Shown here: piece by piece, positions 1 to 8,315 of the stretch
Position numbering within the stretch: position 1 is the stretch's first letter
Layout: each line of letters opens with the position of its first letter
Assembly: GCF_014212175.1 (NCBI RefSeq)
Contig: NZ_JACJVR010000002.1
Span: forward strand, 1-64,000
From: Cohnella xylanilytica
Lineage (GTDB): Bacteria; Bacillota; Bacilli; Paenibacillales; Paenibacillaceae
Direction: 5' to 3'
Length of the DNA stretch: 64,000 bases
Translations under genes and position numbers: made by a program
The notes under the pieces: model-generated
Told to the model about the DNA's origin: nothing
The model's input: only the letters and a program-made list of their open reading frames with translations
Database searches by the model: none

Positions 1-273
1 TACCCCGCCAACTAGCTAATGCGCCGCAGGCCCATCCTCAAGCCACAGCTTGCGCCGTGTTTCCCAAGAAGAAGATGCCTCCTTCTTGCGTATCCGGTCT
101 TAGCATTCGTTTCCGAATGTTATCCCGGTCTTGAGGGCAGGTTGCCTACGTGTTACTCACCCGTCCGCCGCTAACCTTCTTAGGAGCAAGCTCCCTTGAA
201 GATCCGCTCGACTTGCATGTATTAGGCACGCCGCCAGCGTTCGTCCTGAGCCAGGATCAAACTCTCCATAAAA
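1..273 (-). rRNA. rrs: 16S ribosomal RNA, 5' end only (partial)
   Basis: Read on the minus strand, the segment begins with the universal 5' start of bacterial 16S rRNA: the 27F primer site AGAGTTTGATCCTGGCTCAG lies at about 249-268. The conserved first variable region follows. Only the first ~270 nt are inside the window; the rest of the rRNA operon lies to the left. The mature 5' end is placed near 273 by comparison with the usual start about 8 nt before the AGAGTTTG block. Family identity is certain; the exact end is approximate. Confidence 0.97.
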
Positions 274-387
274 GGACTTTTGACGGCAGGGTTTCCGCAA
301 GGAAATCCCGAGAGTCAAAATGTCCAACCTTTACGCGAGAGCCTTGAAGGCTCAATTCATTGCTGGTATTGCACGATTACACTCGAT

Positions 388-408
388 GTTCAGTTTTCAA
401 GGAACAAG
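388..408 (-). promoter_or_regulatory. rRNA leader box (boxA/antitermination-like)
   Basis: On the minus strand the leader between promoter and 16S contains CTTGTTCCTTGAAAACTGAAC, the CCTTGAAAACTG-type element found in Bacillota rRNA leaders and spacers, where it belongs to the processing/antitermination region. It lies about 115 nt before the 16S start. No gene is visible between 274 and 566. Confidence 0.6.
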
Positions 409-450
409 TTTTTGCTTCTGTCGCCGACCGTTTGTCGCGGCCGGAATTAG

Positions 451-480
451 AATATATCATGCGGACCTAGACTGCTGCAA
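451..480 (-). promoter_or_regulatory. probable sigma-A promoter of the rRNA operon
   Basis: On the minus strand, -35 TTGCAG (475-480) and -10 TATATT (451-456) are separated by 18 bp. They lie about 180 nt upstream of the 16S gene, the usual place for the rRNA promoter. The match to consensus is good but not perfect; a second promoter further upstream is possible. Confidence 0.55.
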
Positions 481-566
481 CAGGTTTGTTTTTCCATTTT
501 TAATCGATTTGCAGTTGAATGAAAATCCGGCGGTTGCGAAAAATAAGTTGCCGCATAAACATAGGA

Positions 567-601
567 GCTGTCCGCAAGGACGAACGCCCTTGCGGAGCAG
601 C
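567..601 (-). terminator. terminator hairpin downstream of lspA
   Basis: Inverted repeat TCCGCAAGG (571-579) / CCTTGCGGA (588-596), extended by GCTG (567-570) / CAGC (598-601) with one bulged base, just after the lspA stop. The downstream U tract is only moderate (CTCCTATGTTTATG on the minus strand). Confidence 0.55.
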
Positions 602-623
602 CCCTTCCTTTTCCCGCCGACGG

Positions 624-1088
624 TCACTCCGCGGTTGTCACCTTGGCCTGCTTGCGGCGCGTGAAGAGCGTCGTCAGCAGCAGAACGATGACCCCGATAT
701 TCAAGGCGATATCGGCGATGTTCATGACTCCCCCGCGGCCCTTCAACTGGATGAAATCCGTCACGCCCTCGAACAGCACCCGGTCGATCGCGTTGCCGAT
801 CGCCCCGCCGACGAAGAAGCCCGTGCCGATCTCCATCCACAGCCCCTTCAGCCTTCCCTTGCTGCGAGAATAGAGGACGAACGCGACGATCAGCACCGCC
901 ACCGGCACAAACCAGCGGCCGTACCCCTGGAACGAGCTGCCCGCGGCGCCCGTGTTCTCCAGCCGAATCACGTGAATGAGCCCCGACCAGACCGAAGTCT
1001 CTTCCCCCATCGCCAGGTTCGCGCGAATCCATCCCTTGGACAGCTGGTCGATGGCGATAACGAATAAGGATATCAAATAGAAGACCAA
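624..1088 (-). CDS. lspA: lipoprotein signal peptidase II (prolipoprotein signal peptidase)
   Basis: Integral membrane aspartyl protease that removes the signal peptide from diacylglyceryl-modified prolipoproteins. The ~154-aa product has four hydrophobic segments. It carries the family blocks IDQLSKGW near the N-terminus, RLENTGAA, GNAIDRV and MNIADIALN; the Asp residues of the last two (about 102 and 126) are the catalytic pair. Start choice: the ATG at 1097 sits one base after AAGGAGG, too close to be used. A TTG at 1088 has 10-nt spacing and gives an N-terminus like Bacillus LspA, so I prefer it; the ATG form would add three residues. The window encodes several lipobox proteins (14922, 18449, 41192, 52019, 53470) that would be its substrates. 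It lies just upstream of the rRNA operon on the same strand but is separated from it by a hairpin and the rRNA promoter. Confidence 0.95.
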   Translation of the reverse strand: MVFYLISLFVIAIDQLSKGWIRANLAMGEETSVWSGLIHVIRLENTGAAGSSFQGYGRWFVPVAVLIVAFVLYSRSKGRLKGLWMEIGTGFFVGGAIGNAIDRVLFEGVTDFIQLKGRGGVMNIADIALNIGVIVLLLTTLFTRRKQAKVTTAE

Positions 1089-1294
1089 TGACGCCATGCC
1101 TCCTTGTCGATAAAAAAACGCTCGCTACCCTCGATTGTAAACCAATGGGCCTTTAATACCAAGCGCAACTTTGTCCATCGGAGGCCGATGTCCTGTCCGA
1201 GCCGCATCTGCCTGCTTCTCCGGGCTCGGCCGGGGAGCGGATGCCGCTCCTTGTGCGTGCGATTCCGGCAGTCGCTTCCTATACGATGGGCTCG

Positions 1295-2158
1295 TTAGTT
1301 TAGATACATTTTGCGGAAGCGCAGCGGCGAGATGCCGAAGCTTCGCTTGAAGCAGCCCGAGAAGTAAGGCGCGTGCCGGAACCCGACGTGCTCGGCGATC
1401 TGCGCGACCGACCAGGCCGTCGTGACGAGCAGCCGCTTCGCCTGTTCCAGCCGGTATTCGTGCAAGTATTCCATCGGCGACTTCCGATACCGCGCCTTCA
1501 TGCAGCGAACGACGTAATTGGGGTGAAAATGGAGGGCTTCCGCCAACGTCTCGTTCGTCAAGTCCGACCGGTAATGCTGCTTGATGTACGCTTCCGTCCG
1601 TTCCGCCAGCCGCACCGGAGGCGGCGCCAGCTCGCCCTTCTCCCCGTGCTCCAGCAGCTCCAGCAGCTCGAGGAGCAGGCCCTGCTCCTTCCAATAAGCG
1701 TCGGAGCGGCTTCGCGAGGACAGGCCGACGAGCCGGCGGAGCAGGTCGGCCGCGGCGGCCGGATCGGCCAGCGCGGATCGCTTCGGAATGCCGACGGAGT
1801 ACGGATTCGCGAACGGCTGCTCCGCGGCGGGCTGCGGAATATGCCCCGATTCGGGCTCCTCCCCGTAAAGTCCGGCATGGTCGAAGTGAACCCAATAGAA
1901 CGAAGTCTTCCGGTCGCACGGCTTCGTCGCATAATGCTCTCCCTCCGGCAGGAGCAGCAGCGTCTCTCCTTCGCCGAGCGCCCATTCCCGGCCGTTCTCC
2001 CCGATGTACAGCTCCCCCTTGACGACGATCAGCAGATCGAAGAAGCCGAGGCTCTTGCGGTTCGGGTGCTGCTCGCCCGGCTCGTACTCCGTGAAGCCGG
2101 AGCCCAGATAGTACGGCAGCGGCGGCGCCTTCAGCATCACGATCGGTTCCGCGCTCAT
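1295..2158 (-). CDS. AraC-family transcriptional regulator with N-terminal cupin domain
   Basis: A 287-aa sugar-responsive regulator: an N-terminal AraC-binding/cupin fold (about residues 15-100, with the GELYIGENGREWALGEGETL strand pattern) and a C-terminal double helix-turn-helix (about 185-285). The C-terminal domain holds LAEALHFHPNYVVRCMKARY and AQIAEHVGFRHAPYFSGCFK with the PLRFRK ending typical of the family. GGGAGGG lies 6 nt before the ATG. It is divergent from the GH127 gene with 130 bp between the starts, the standard layout for an AraC activator of an adjacent arabinoside hydrolase. The ligand is not deducible; an arabinose-containing sugar is inferred from the neighbour only. Confidence 0.9.
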   Translation of the reverse strand: MSAEPIVMLKAPPLPYYLGSGFTEYEPGEQHPNRKSLGFFDLLIVVKGELYIGENGREWALGEGETLLLLPEGEHYATKPCDRKTSFYWVHFDHAGLYGEEPESGHIPQPAAEQPFANPYSVGIPKRSALADPAAAADLLRRLVGLSSRSRSDAYWKEQGLLLELLELLEHGEKGELAPPPVRLAERTEAYIKQHYRSDLTNETLAEALHFHPNYVVRCMKARYRKSPMEYLHEYRLEQAKRLLVTTAWSVAQIAEHVGFRHAPYFSGCFKRSFGISPLRFRKMYLN

Positions 2159-2235
2159 CTCCGTCCCTCCCCGCTGTGTGATATTTTATAAAAAAGGAGT
2201 TCATTTTCGACATATTCAGTCCGTCATCAAAAGGA

Positions 2236-2241
2236 TATACT
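2236..2241 (+). promoter_or_regulatory. possible -10 box of the GH127 gene
   Basis: TATACT lies about 45 nt before the GH127 start in the divergent AraC/GH127 spacer. No good -35 hexamer stands 16-18 bp upstream, as is common for promoters needing an AraC-type activator. Confidence 0.3.
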
Positions 2242-2288
2242 CGTTGCTGTGAGGAGTCAATTTCTGATGTTTTGGGAGGAGAATGCCC

Positions 2289-4271
2289 ATGATCACGCCA
2301 ACGAACGGCCTCCGCGTTCCCGAGGTTCGCATTCGCGACGACTTCTGGAACGATTATTCGGAGCTGGTGAGACAGACGGTCATTCCGTATCAATGGGAAG
2401 CGCTTAACGACCGCGTGGAAGGGGCGGAGCCGAGCTTCGCCATCCGGAACTTCCGGATCGCGGCCGGCTTGCAGGAAGGCGAATTCGGCGGCATGGTGTT
2501 CCAGGACAGCGACCTGGCCAAGTGGCTGGAGGCGGTCGGCTACTCGCTGGCGAACCATCCCGACCCGGAGCTCGAGAAGATCGCGGACGACGCCATCGAC
2601 CTGATCGGCCAAGCCCAACGCGAGAACGGATACCTGAACACGTACTTCACGATCAAGGAGCCGGGCAAGGAATGGACGAACCTTCACGACGCCCACGAGC
2701 TCTATTGCGCCGGCCATATGATGGAAGCCGCCGTCGCTTATTACAACGGAACGGGCAAGCGGAAGCTGCTCGACATCATGTGCCGGTTCGCGGACCATAT
2801 CGACGAGACGTTCGGCACGGAGCCGGGCAAGCTGCGGGGCTACTGCGGCCACCAGGAGATCGAGCTGGCTCTGGTGAAGCTGTACGAGGCGACGGGGAAC
2901 GAAAAGTACCTGAAGCTCAGCCAATACTTCATCGACGAGCGCGGACGCAAGCCGAGCTACTTCGTGGAGGAGTGGGAACGGCGCGGAAGGACGAGCCATT
3001 GGGTGCAAGGCACGGTTCCTTCGCCGAATCTCGAGTATAACCAGAGCCATCTTCCCGTGCGGGAGCAATCCGTGGCGGTCGGCCATTCCGTACGCGCGGT
3101 GTATATGTACACGGCGATGGCGGACCTGGCGCGCCTGACCGGGGACGCGGAGCTTCGCGCGGCGTGCGAGCGGCTGTGGAACAACGTGACCCGCAAGCAG
3201 ATGTACATCACCGGAGGCATCGGTTCGACGCATCACGGGGAAGCGTTCTCGTTCGACTACGACCTGCCGAACGATACGGTCTACGCGGAGACTTGCGCTT
3301 CGATCGGACTTATCTTCTTCGCGCGGCGGATGCTTCAGCTCGAAGCGAAGAGCGAGTACGCGGACGTCCTGGAGAGGGCGCTGTACAACAACGTGCTCGG
3401 CAGCATGTCCAAGGACGGCAAGCACTTTTTCTACGTCAATCCGCTTGAAGTGTGGCCGGAAGCGAGCGCGAAGAACCCGGGCAAGCATCACGTCAAGGCC
3501 GTGCGCCAGAAGTGGTTCGGCTGCTCCTGCTGCCCGCCCAACGTCGCCCGTCTGCTCAGCTCGCTGAACGAATATATTTATGGCGTCTCTCCGGACGAGA
3601 ACCGGATCTACGCGCATCTGTTCATCGGCAGCGAAGCGACGTTCGAGCTGGGGAGCGGCAAGGTATCGCTGGAGCAGCAGTCCGCCCTGCCATGGGACGG
3701 CCGCGTCCGCTTTAAGGTGTCGCTGCCGGGCGGAGGCGCGGGCGGCGCGAAGTTCGCGCTGGCGCTGCGCGTGCCGGCCTGGTTCCAGAGCGGGCGGCCG
3801 GAGCTGCGCGTGAACGGGCAGGCGGTCGAGTACCGCGTCGAGAACGGCTACGCGCTGGCGGAGCGGACGTGGGCGGACGGCGACGAAGCCGATTGGCTGC
3901 TGCCGCTGGAGACGAAGCTGATCGCGGCGCATCCGCAGATTCGCGCCGACGCCGGCCGGGTCGCCATCCAGCGCGGGCCGCTCGTGTATTGCCTGGAAGA
4001 AGCGGACAACGGCGCGCCTCTCGCCTCGCTCGCGGTGTCCGCGGACGCGAAGCCGGCCGAGCGCTTCGACGCCGATCTGCTCGGCGGCTGCGTCGTCGTC
4101 GAGCTGGACGGCGTCGCGACGGACGGCGCGGCCTGGTCCGACGAGGACCAGCCGTACGCGCCGTACCGCCCTCTCGCCAAGCCGAAGCCGCTTAAGGCGG
4201 TGCCCTACTACCTGTGGGGCAACCGCGAGGCCGGCGAGATGAGCGTCTGGATCCGCACGTCTCAAGCATAA
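2289..4271 (+). CDS. glycoside hydrolase family 127, beta-L-arabinofuranosidase-like
   Basis: A 660-aa cytoplasmic enzyme of the DUF1680/GH127 family, which removes terminal beta-L-arabinofuranosides by a Cys-nucleophile, zinc-dependent mechanism (known for HypBA1). An (alpha/alpha)6 barrel makes up the first ~420 residues, followed by two beta domains. The active-site set is intact: YAETCA (Glu334, Cys336) and CSCCPPNVAR (Cys414, Cys415), at almost the same positions as in HypBA1. There is no signal peptide, so the substrate must be imported as an oligosaccharide. Start choice: GGGAGGAG at 2274-2281 is 7 nt from the ATG at 2289 but only 1 nt from the in-frame ATG at 2283, so 2289 is preferred. 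No transporter is adjacent; only the divergent AraC regulator accompanies it. Specificity within GH127 is inferred. Confidence 0.92.
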   Translation: MITPTNGLRVPEVRIRDDFWNDYSELVRQTVIPYQWEALNDRVEGAEPSFAIRNFRIAAGLQEGEFGGMVFQDSDLAKWLEAVGYSLANHPDPELEKIADDAIDLIGQAQRENGYLNTYFTIKEPGKEWTNLHDAHELYCAGHMMEAAVAYYNGTGKRKLLDIMCRFADHIDETFGTEPGKLRGYCGHQEIELALVKLYEATGNEKYLKLSQYFIDERGRKPSYFVEEWERRGRTSHWVQGTVPSPNLEYNQSHLPVREQSVAVGHSVRAVYMYTAMADLARLTGDAELRAACERLWNNVTRKQMYITGGIGSTHHGEAFSFDYDLPNDTVYAETCASIGLIFFARRMLQLEAKSEYADVLERALYNNVLGSMSKDGKHFFYVNPLEVWPEASAKNPGKHHVKAVRQKWFGCSCCPPNVARLLSSLNEYIYGVSPDENRIYAHLFIGSEATFELGSGKVSLEQQSALPWDGRVRFKVSLPGGGAGGAKFALALRVPAWFQSGRPELRVNGQAVEYRVENGYALAERTWADGDEADWLLPLETKLIAAHPQIRADAGRVAIQRGPLVYCLEEADNGAPLASLAVSADAKPAERFDADLLGGCVVVELDGVATDGAAWSDEDQPYAPYRPLAKPKPLKAVPYYLWGNREAGEMSVWIRTSQA

Positions 4272-4286
4272 GCCTCGCTTATGATT

Positions 4287-4324
4287 AGAGCCGCCGCGCC
4301 CTTGCGATCGGGCGCGGCGGCTCT
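4287..4324 (+). terminator. strong GC hairpin terminator after the GH127 gene
   Basis: Perfect 15-bp inverted repeat AGAGCCGCCGCGCCC (4287-4301) / GGGCGCGGCGGCTCT (4310-4324) with an 8-nt loop, 15 nt after the stop. The tail CTTCGTT is weakly T-rich. The rest of the 220-bp gap to the next gene shows no other clear feature. Confidence 0.75.
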
Positions 4325-4492
4325 CTTCGTTGCAAGCCCCTCCCCTCCCGAGCCCCGCCCCCGCCATCCTCGACCTAAGGCCAGTTCGCCCCCCCGACAA
4401 CAGGCTGGCACCGGTTGCGTCCGTTGCCCGATCTCTCCGATCGTCAAAACCATTACAATAAGCTCGACACTCGATAAGGAGAGATCTCCTCC

Positions 4493-6631
4493 ATGTACGG
4501 ATTACTCGTAAGCATAGAAATGGCCAGCCTGCTCATCCTCGCCCTGCTCGGCTGGATGGCGGGCAATCTGGCCTACAAGCTGGCGCACGCCCCCTCCGGC
4601 GACCGGCTTCGCCGGCAAGGGCGCCGGCTGATCGTCTGGACCGTCGCGACGACGCTCGCCGCCGCGGCCGCGACGGGAAGCGTCGTCGCCATGGCCGTCG
4701 CCTTCGACCGGCTGTTCTGGCTCGGCCGCGTGCTCCTGCAGGCGCCTCTGGCCGCCGTCCCGCTCCTGTTCGTCTGGCTCGTCTCGGTACCGAAGCTGCG
4801 GCGGATGCTCCGGGATCCCGGCCTCCAGGACGCCGCGGCCCCGATCGCTCCGGCCTTTCGCCGCGCGGCCGCCGAACCCGGGCTCGCCACGGCGTATCGC
4901 GCCTCCGCCCTGGGAGCGCTGACCGCCTTCTACTACGTGCTGAACGCCCCCGTTCCGTTCGACCTCGCGGAGGCGACGATTCCGCTTCTCGTCTACGCCG
5001 CGGCGATGGCCGCCATCTGGTTCGGCCACTACCTCCGCGGCGAACGCGCCGGCCGGGCCGCCCACGCCCCCGGCGCGTTCCCGAGGCCGCCGCTGTGGAA
5101 GCGCGGGCTGCGCGGCCTCGCCATTGCGGCGGCCGTAGTCGCAGCCGCGGCGGTTCCTTTGACGATCGGAGCGAGCACAAGCCCGCTTCCGGATCGAATC
5201 GACATGACGGCCGGCCCGATGGACGACGGGAAGGGCAACGTCGCCGCCGCCCATGACCATGGCTCCGGCCATGCGGCCCACCTCGCCGCGACGGCCGACG
5301 CCGCGCCGGCTCCAGTGTCCGTGGCCGACTTGACCGGCCCCGACTCCGAGCCGGACCGCCGGTTCACGCTGACCGCGCAGAAGAAGACCGTCCGGCTCGC
5401 CTCGGGCCAGACGATCGAAGCGTGGACGTACGACGGCCAAATTCCCGGGCCCGAGCTGCGCGTCAAGGAAGGCGAAGTCGTAGAGGTGACGCTCGTCAAC
5501 AAGGACATCGATGCGGGCTCCACCATCCACTGGCACGGGCTCGACGTCCCTAACGCGGAAGACGGGGTCGCCGGCGTCACCCAGAACGCGGTGATGCCCG
5601 GAGAGCGGCACACGTACCGATTCAAGGCGGAGCAGGTCGGCACGTTCTGGTACCACACCCACCAGGACTCCTTGGAGGGGGTGTCCAAGGGCCTGTTCGG
5701 CTCCCTCGTCGTCGAACCGGCCCATCCCGATCCCGACCGCGCCCGCGAGAAGGACATCACGGTGATGACTCACCTGTGGGACGACGCGGGCATCGCGATC
5801 GGGGCTTCCGACGGCGTGGACCGCGTGCGAATCGCTCCCGGAACGCCGGTCCGGCTGCGCCTGATCAACACCGACAACTGGATCCGGCAGACGTACCGGC
5901 TCGTCGGATCGGACTTCCAGGTGGCCGCCATCGACGGGACCGACTTGAACGAGCCGGGCGATCTGGCCGGCGGAACGAAGCTTGTCCTGACGACGGGCGG
6001 ACGGTACGACGTCACATTCGTCATGCCGGACCGGCCGGTGTTCCTCGGCATCGGCTTCGCGGCCGGCAGCCGGCTCGGCATCCTGATGAGCCCGGACGGC
6101 AGCGGCGACATCCCGGACGCCCCGAGCGGCGGCTCCGAATTCGACCCGCTGCATTACGGCAAGCCGGCTAAGACCCCGTTCGGTCCGGACAGCGCCTTCG
6201 ACCGCGAGTTCACGATGGTGCTGGACAACAAGCTCGGCTTCTACGACGGCAAGTTCGAGATGCTGTATACGCTCAACGGCGAAGTGTTCCCGAATACGCC
6301 CGCCTTCATGGTCCGCGAAGGCGACCTCGTCAAGACGACGATCGTGAACCGGGGCATGGTCGACCATCCGATGCATCTGCACGGCCATCACGTCCTCGTG
6401 CTCTCGCGCAACGGGGAGCCGGCCGACGGTTCCCCCTGGTGGTCGGATACGCTCGACGTCCTGCCGGGCGACACCTACGAGATCGCGTTCCGGGCCGACA
6501 ATCCGGGCGTCTGGATGGACCACTGCCATAATCTGACGCACGCCGTGGTCGGCATGACGATGCATCTCATGTACGAAGGAGTGACGACGCCGTACGAGGC
6601 GGGCCGCTCCACCGGGAACCATCCCGAATGA
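4493..6631 (+). CDS. multicopper oxidase with N-terminal multi-helix membrane domain
   Basis: A 712-aa protein. Residues 1-~235 carry several hydrophobic helices (around 5-28, 45-75, 80-100, 135-155, 160-180 and 203-220). A His-rich linker follows (HDHGSGHAAH), then a laccase-type multicopper oxidase (about 285-700). All copper motifs are present: H346-W-H348, H388-T-H390, H625-P-M-H628-L-H630 and H677-C678-H679 with His683 and Met688. The type 1 site (H625, C678, H683, M688) and the trinuclear cluster therefore look complete. The catalytic domain would face outward. AAGGAGA lies 10 nt before the ATG. It is monocistronic, ending in a bidirectional hairpin. Substrate (cuprous ion, phenolics or other) cannot be told from sequence; no copper ATPase or chaperone is nearby. 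Confidence 0.9.
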   Translation: MYGLLVSIEMASLLILALLGWMAGNLAYKLAHAPSGDRLRRQGRRLIVWTVATTLAAAAATGSVVAMAVAFDRLFWLGRVLLQAPLAAVPLLFVWLVSVPKLRRMLRDPGLQDAAAPIAPAFRRAAAEPGLATAYRASALGALTAFYYVLNAPVPFDLAEATIPLLVYAAAMAAIWFGHYLRGERAGRAAHAPGAFPRPPLWKRGLRGLAIAAAVVAAAAVPLTIGASTSPLPDRIDMTAGPMDDGKGNVAAAHDHGSGHAAHLAATADAAPAPVSVADLTGPDSEPDRRFTLTAQKKTVRLASGQTIEAWTYDGQIPGPELRVKEGEVVEVTLVNKDIDAGSTIHWHGLDVPNAEDGVAGVTQNAVMPGERHTYRFKAEQVGTFWYHTHQDSLEGVSKGLFGSLVVEPAHPDPDRAREKDITVMTHLWDDAGIAIGASDGVDRVRIAPGTPVRLRLINTDNWIRQTYRLVGSDFQVAAIDGTDLNEPGDLAGGTKLVLTTGGRYDVTFVMPDRPVFLGIGFAAGSRLGILMSPDGSGDIPDAPSGGSEFDPLHYGKPAKTPFGPDSAFDREFTMVLDNKLGFYDGKFEMLYTLNGEVFPNTPAFMVREGDLVKTTIVNRGMVDHPMHLHGHHVLVLSRNGEPADGSPWWSDTLDVLPGDTYEIAFRADNPGVWMDHCHNLTHAVVGMTMHLMYEGVTTPYEAGRSTGNHPE

Positions 6632-6661
6632 CCCTTCCCCCCGCCCCAGAAAAACAACGAG

Positions 6662-6690
6662 AGACCCGAGCGCCATCGCGCGCCGGGTCT
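6662..6690. terminator. bidirectional terminator between convergent genes
   Basis: Inverted repeat AGACCCG (6662-6668) / CGGGTCT (6684-6690) with an inner GCGC/GCGC pairing. It has TCTCTATTTT on the plus side and TCGTTGTTTTT on the minus side, so it can end both the multicopper oxidase and the YceI-family gene. Confidence 0.8.
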
Positions 6691-6717
6691 TCTCTATTTT
6701 CACGCCAAGTTCCGCTC

Positions 6718-7446
6718 TTACTTCGTCAATACCAGCTCCAGCCGAACGCCGATGTCGTTCTCGGTGTCCAGCACGACGTTGTGCGGGTTCTTCATCCCGA
6801 AGTCGGCGAACGTAACCGTCGTCGTCCCCGACAGGAGAAGCTGGCCGTCCTGATACGCCGATCGGCTGGCGAACTCGACTTCCTTCTCGATGCCGCGCAC
6901 GGTCAGAGCGCCCGCGATCTTGAAATCGTACGTTTGACCTTCCGTCCACTCCTGCGGCAATCCTTCGATCGACGAGGCCTTGAAGGCCGCCTGCGGAAAC
7001 TCCGCGACGTTGAAGAACTCCTCTCCCTTGACGTGCCCGTCGCGCTGGCCGTTGCCCGAATCGACGGACGCCATCTCGATCCGCCCTTCCGCCTGCATCT
7101 TCGAAGGATCGTCCACGTCCACGGTCCAGCTGCCGCTGACCGCCTCGTCCACGAAGTTGACCGTCTCCCGCGACGTCGTCACCGAGAAATACACCTTCGA
7201 GGAATCCGCGATGCTCCAATTCCCGTTGAGCTGCTCTCCGGCGACCGACTCTCCGGCCGCTTCCGGGGATGCGGACGGCGATCCCCCCGATGCCGCCGGA
7301 GAAGCGGTCGCCGCCGCGGCCGGAAGCACTTCCTCGATGTCGATGTTGTTGCCGAGGTAGCTGTCCGAGAACGCGAACGCCCCGGTGACCGCGACGGCGA
7401 CGACGGCCGCTCCGGCAATGAGCCAAATCTTCGTTTTCCTCTTCAC
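6718..7446 (-). CDS. YceI-family protein, membrane-anchored
   Basis: A 242-aa protein with an N-terminal hydrophobic helix (about 8-26) and a low-complexity Ala/Ser/Pro linker (about 42-70). A YceI domain (about 72-240) follows. Typical blocks are WSIADSSKVYFSVT, SGSWTVD, EFPQAAFKASS, ALTVRGIEKEV and the ending IGVRLELVLTK. YceI domains are lipocalin-like barrels that bind isoprenoid-type lipids; the role here is unknown. The N-terminus carries no lipobox Cys, so an uncleaved anchor or a type I signal is likely. It is convergent with the multicopper oxidase and divergent from the two-component system. A link to respiration or redox stress is only inferred. Confidence 0.88.
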   Translation of the reverse strand: MKRKTKIWLIAGAAVVAVAVTGAFAFSDSYLGNNIDIEEVLPAAAATASPAASGGSPSASPEAAGESVAGEQLNGNWSIADSSKVYFSVTTSRETVNFVDEAVSGSWTVDVDDPSKMQAEGRIEMASVDSGNGQRDGHVKGEEFFNVAEFPQAAFKASSIEGLPQEWTEGQTYDFKIAGALTVRGIEKEVEFASRSAYQDGQLLLSGTTTVTFADFGMKNPHNVVLDTENDIGVRLELVLTK

Positions 7447-7631
7447 AATCGATTCCTCCCATTCTCTCTATCGGATAGATAGACACGGGTCCAAGATATC
7501 AAAGGAATGTGTCGGGCGAATGTCGGGCGCAAAAAGACTTGGGAAATGTTCCGGAAGGGTTGCGGACCGGCGGCTCTTGTGCAAAAGTAGCTATAAAAGG
7601 AGACCGGATCGAGAGAATGGGAGGGTGCGTC

Positions 7632-8315
7632 GTGAAGCCGATCCTTATCGTGGAAGACGAAGAGGCGATCGCCCGGGTGCTGGCCGCTTACCTTCGCAAG
7701 AGCGGCTTCGCCCCGGAGAGGGCGGCCGACGGCAACGAGGCGATGCGGATGTTCGATTCGCGCGACTTCTCGCTCGTGCTGCTCGACGTCATGCTCCCGG
7801 GCATGGACGGGTGGGAGCTGCTCCGGCGAATCCGGGAGAAAAGCGCCTGCCCCGTCATCATGCTGACCGCCCGCGACGGGCTGCTGGATCGGCTCGGCGG
7901 GTTGAACGGAGGCGCCGACGATTACATGACGAAGCCGTTCGTCCCGGAGGAGGTCGTCGCGCGCGTGAACGCCGTTCTGCGCAGGCGGCCGCATTGGACG
8001 GACGGGGAGAGCAAGCGCATCTTCGGCAACCTGGTCGTCGACCTGGCCTCGCGAAGCGTGTACCTGAACGCCGCCGAGGTCGACCTGAATCCTCGGGAGT
8101 TGTCCCTTCTGCTTTTCCTATCCGAATACCCGAACCGGATCTTCACGCGGGAGCAACTGATCGAGCAGGTATGGGGCATGGACTACGAGGGAAGCGACCG
8201 GGCGGTGGACCTGGCGGTCAAAAGGCTGCGCCAATCGCTGTCGCATTGGTCCGCCGAAGCTGGCGAGATCCGCACTCTAAGGGGAACGGGGTATCAGCTG
8301 TGGATCGGAGAATGA
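7632..8315 (+). CDS. OmpR/PhoB-family response regulator
   Basis: A 227-aa regulator with a receiver domain (about 1-115) and a winged-helix Trans_reg_C domain (about 130-225). The phospho-acceptor is Asp52 in LLDVMLPGMDGWELL. The acidic pair EDEE and TKPF with its Lys are present, and the effector ends in VKRLRQSL...LRGTGYQLW. Start choice: GTG at 7632 has GGGAGG at 7-nt spacing and begins the receiver strand directly (VKPILIVEDE). An ATG at 7617 would overlap that Shine-Dalgarno and add five residues. It overlaps the kinase start in an ATGA, so the pair is translationally coupled. Confidence 0.95.
   Translation: MKPILIVEDEEAIARVLAAYLRKSGFAPERAADGNEAMRMFDSRDFSLVLLDVMLPGMDGWELLRRIREKSACPVIMLTARDGLLDRLGGLNGGADDYMTKPFVPEEVVARVNAVLRRRPHWTDGESKRIFGNLVVDLASRSVYLNAAEVDLNPRELSLLLFLSEYPNRIFTREQLIEQVWGMDYEGSDRAVDLAVKRLRQSLSHWSAEAGEIRTLRGTGYQLWIGE

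Noticed and set aside
274-623. Protein-coding frames in the rRNA leader region
   Set aside because: They overlap the 16S gene, its leader and promoter and lack ribosome-binding sites.
1234-1250. GGAGCGG/CCGCTCC hairpin as terminator of the AraC gene
   Set aside because: Only 7 bp, no U tract on the minus strand; too weak to call.
1125-4400. A 1091-codon open frame on the minus strand
   Set aside because: It runs antisense to the AraC and GH127 genes and its translation is Arg/Ala/Gly-rich with no family pattern. Long antisense frames are expected in high-GC DNA.
4474-4495. Hairpin hiding the multicopper oxidase Shine-Dalgarno
   Set aside because: GGAGA/TCTCC would leave only a two-base loop, which cannot form.
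4502-7486. A 994-codon minus-strand frame opposite the multicopper oxidase
   Set aside because: Shadow of the oxidase and YceI genes. The plus-strand oxidase has complete copper motifs and a Shine-Dalgarno; the shadow has none.
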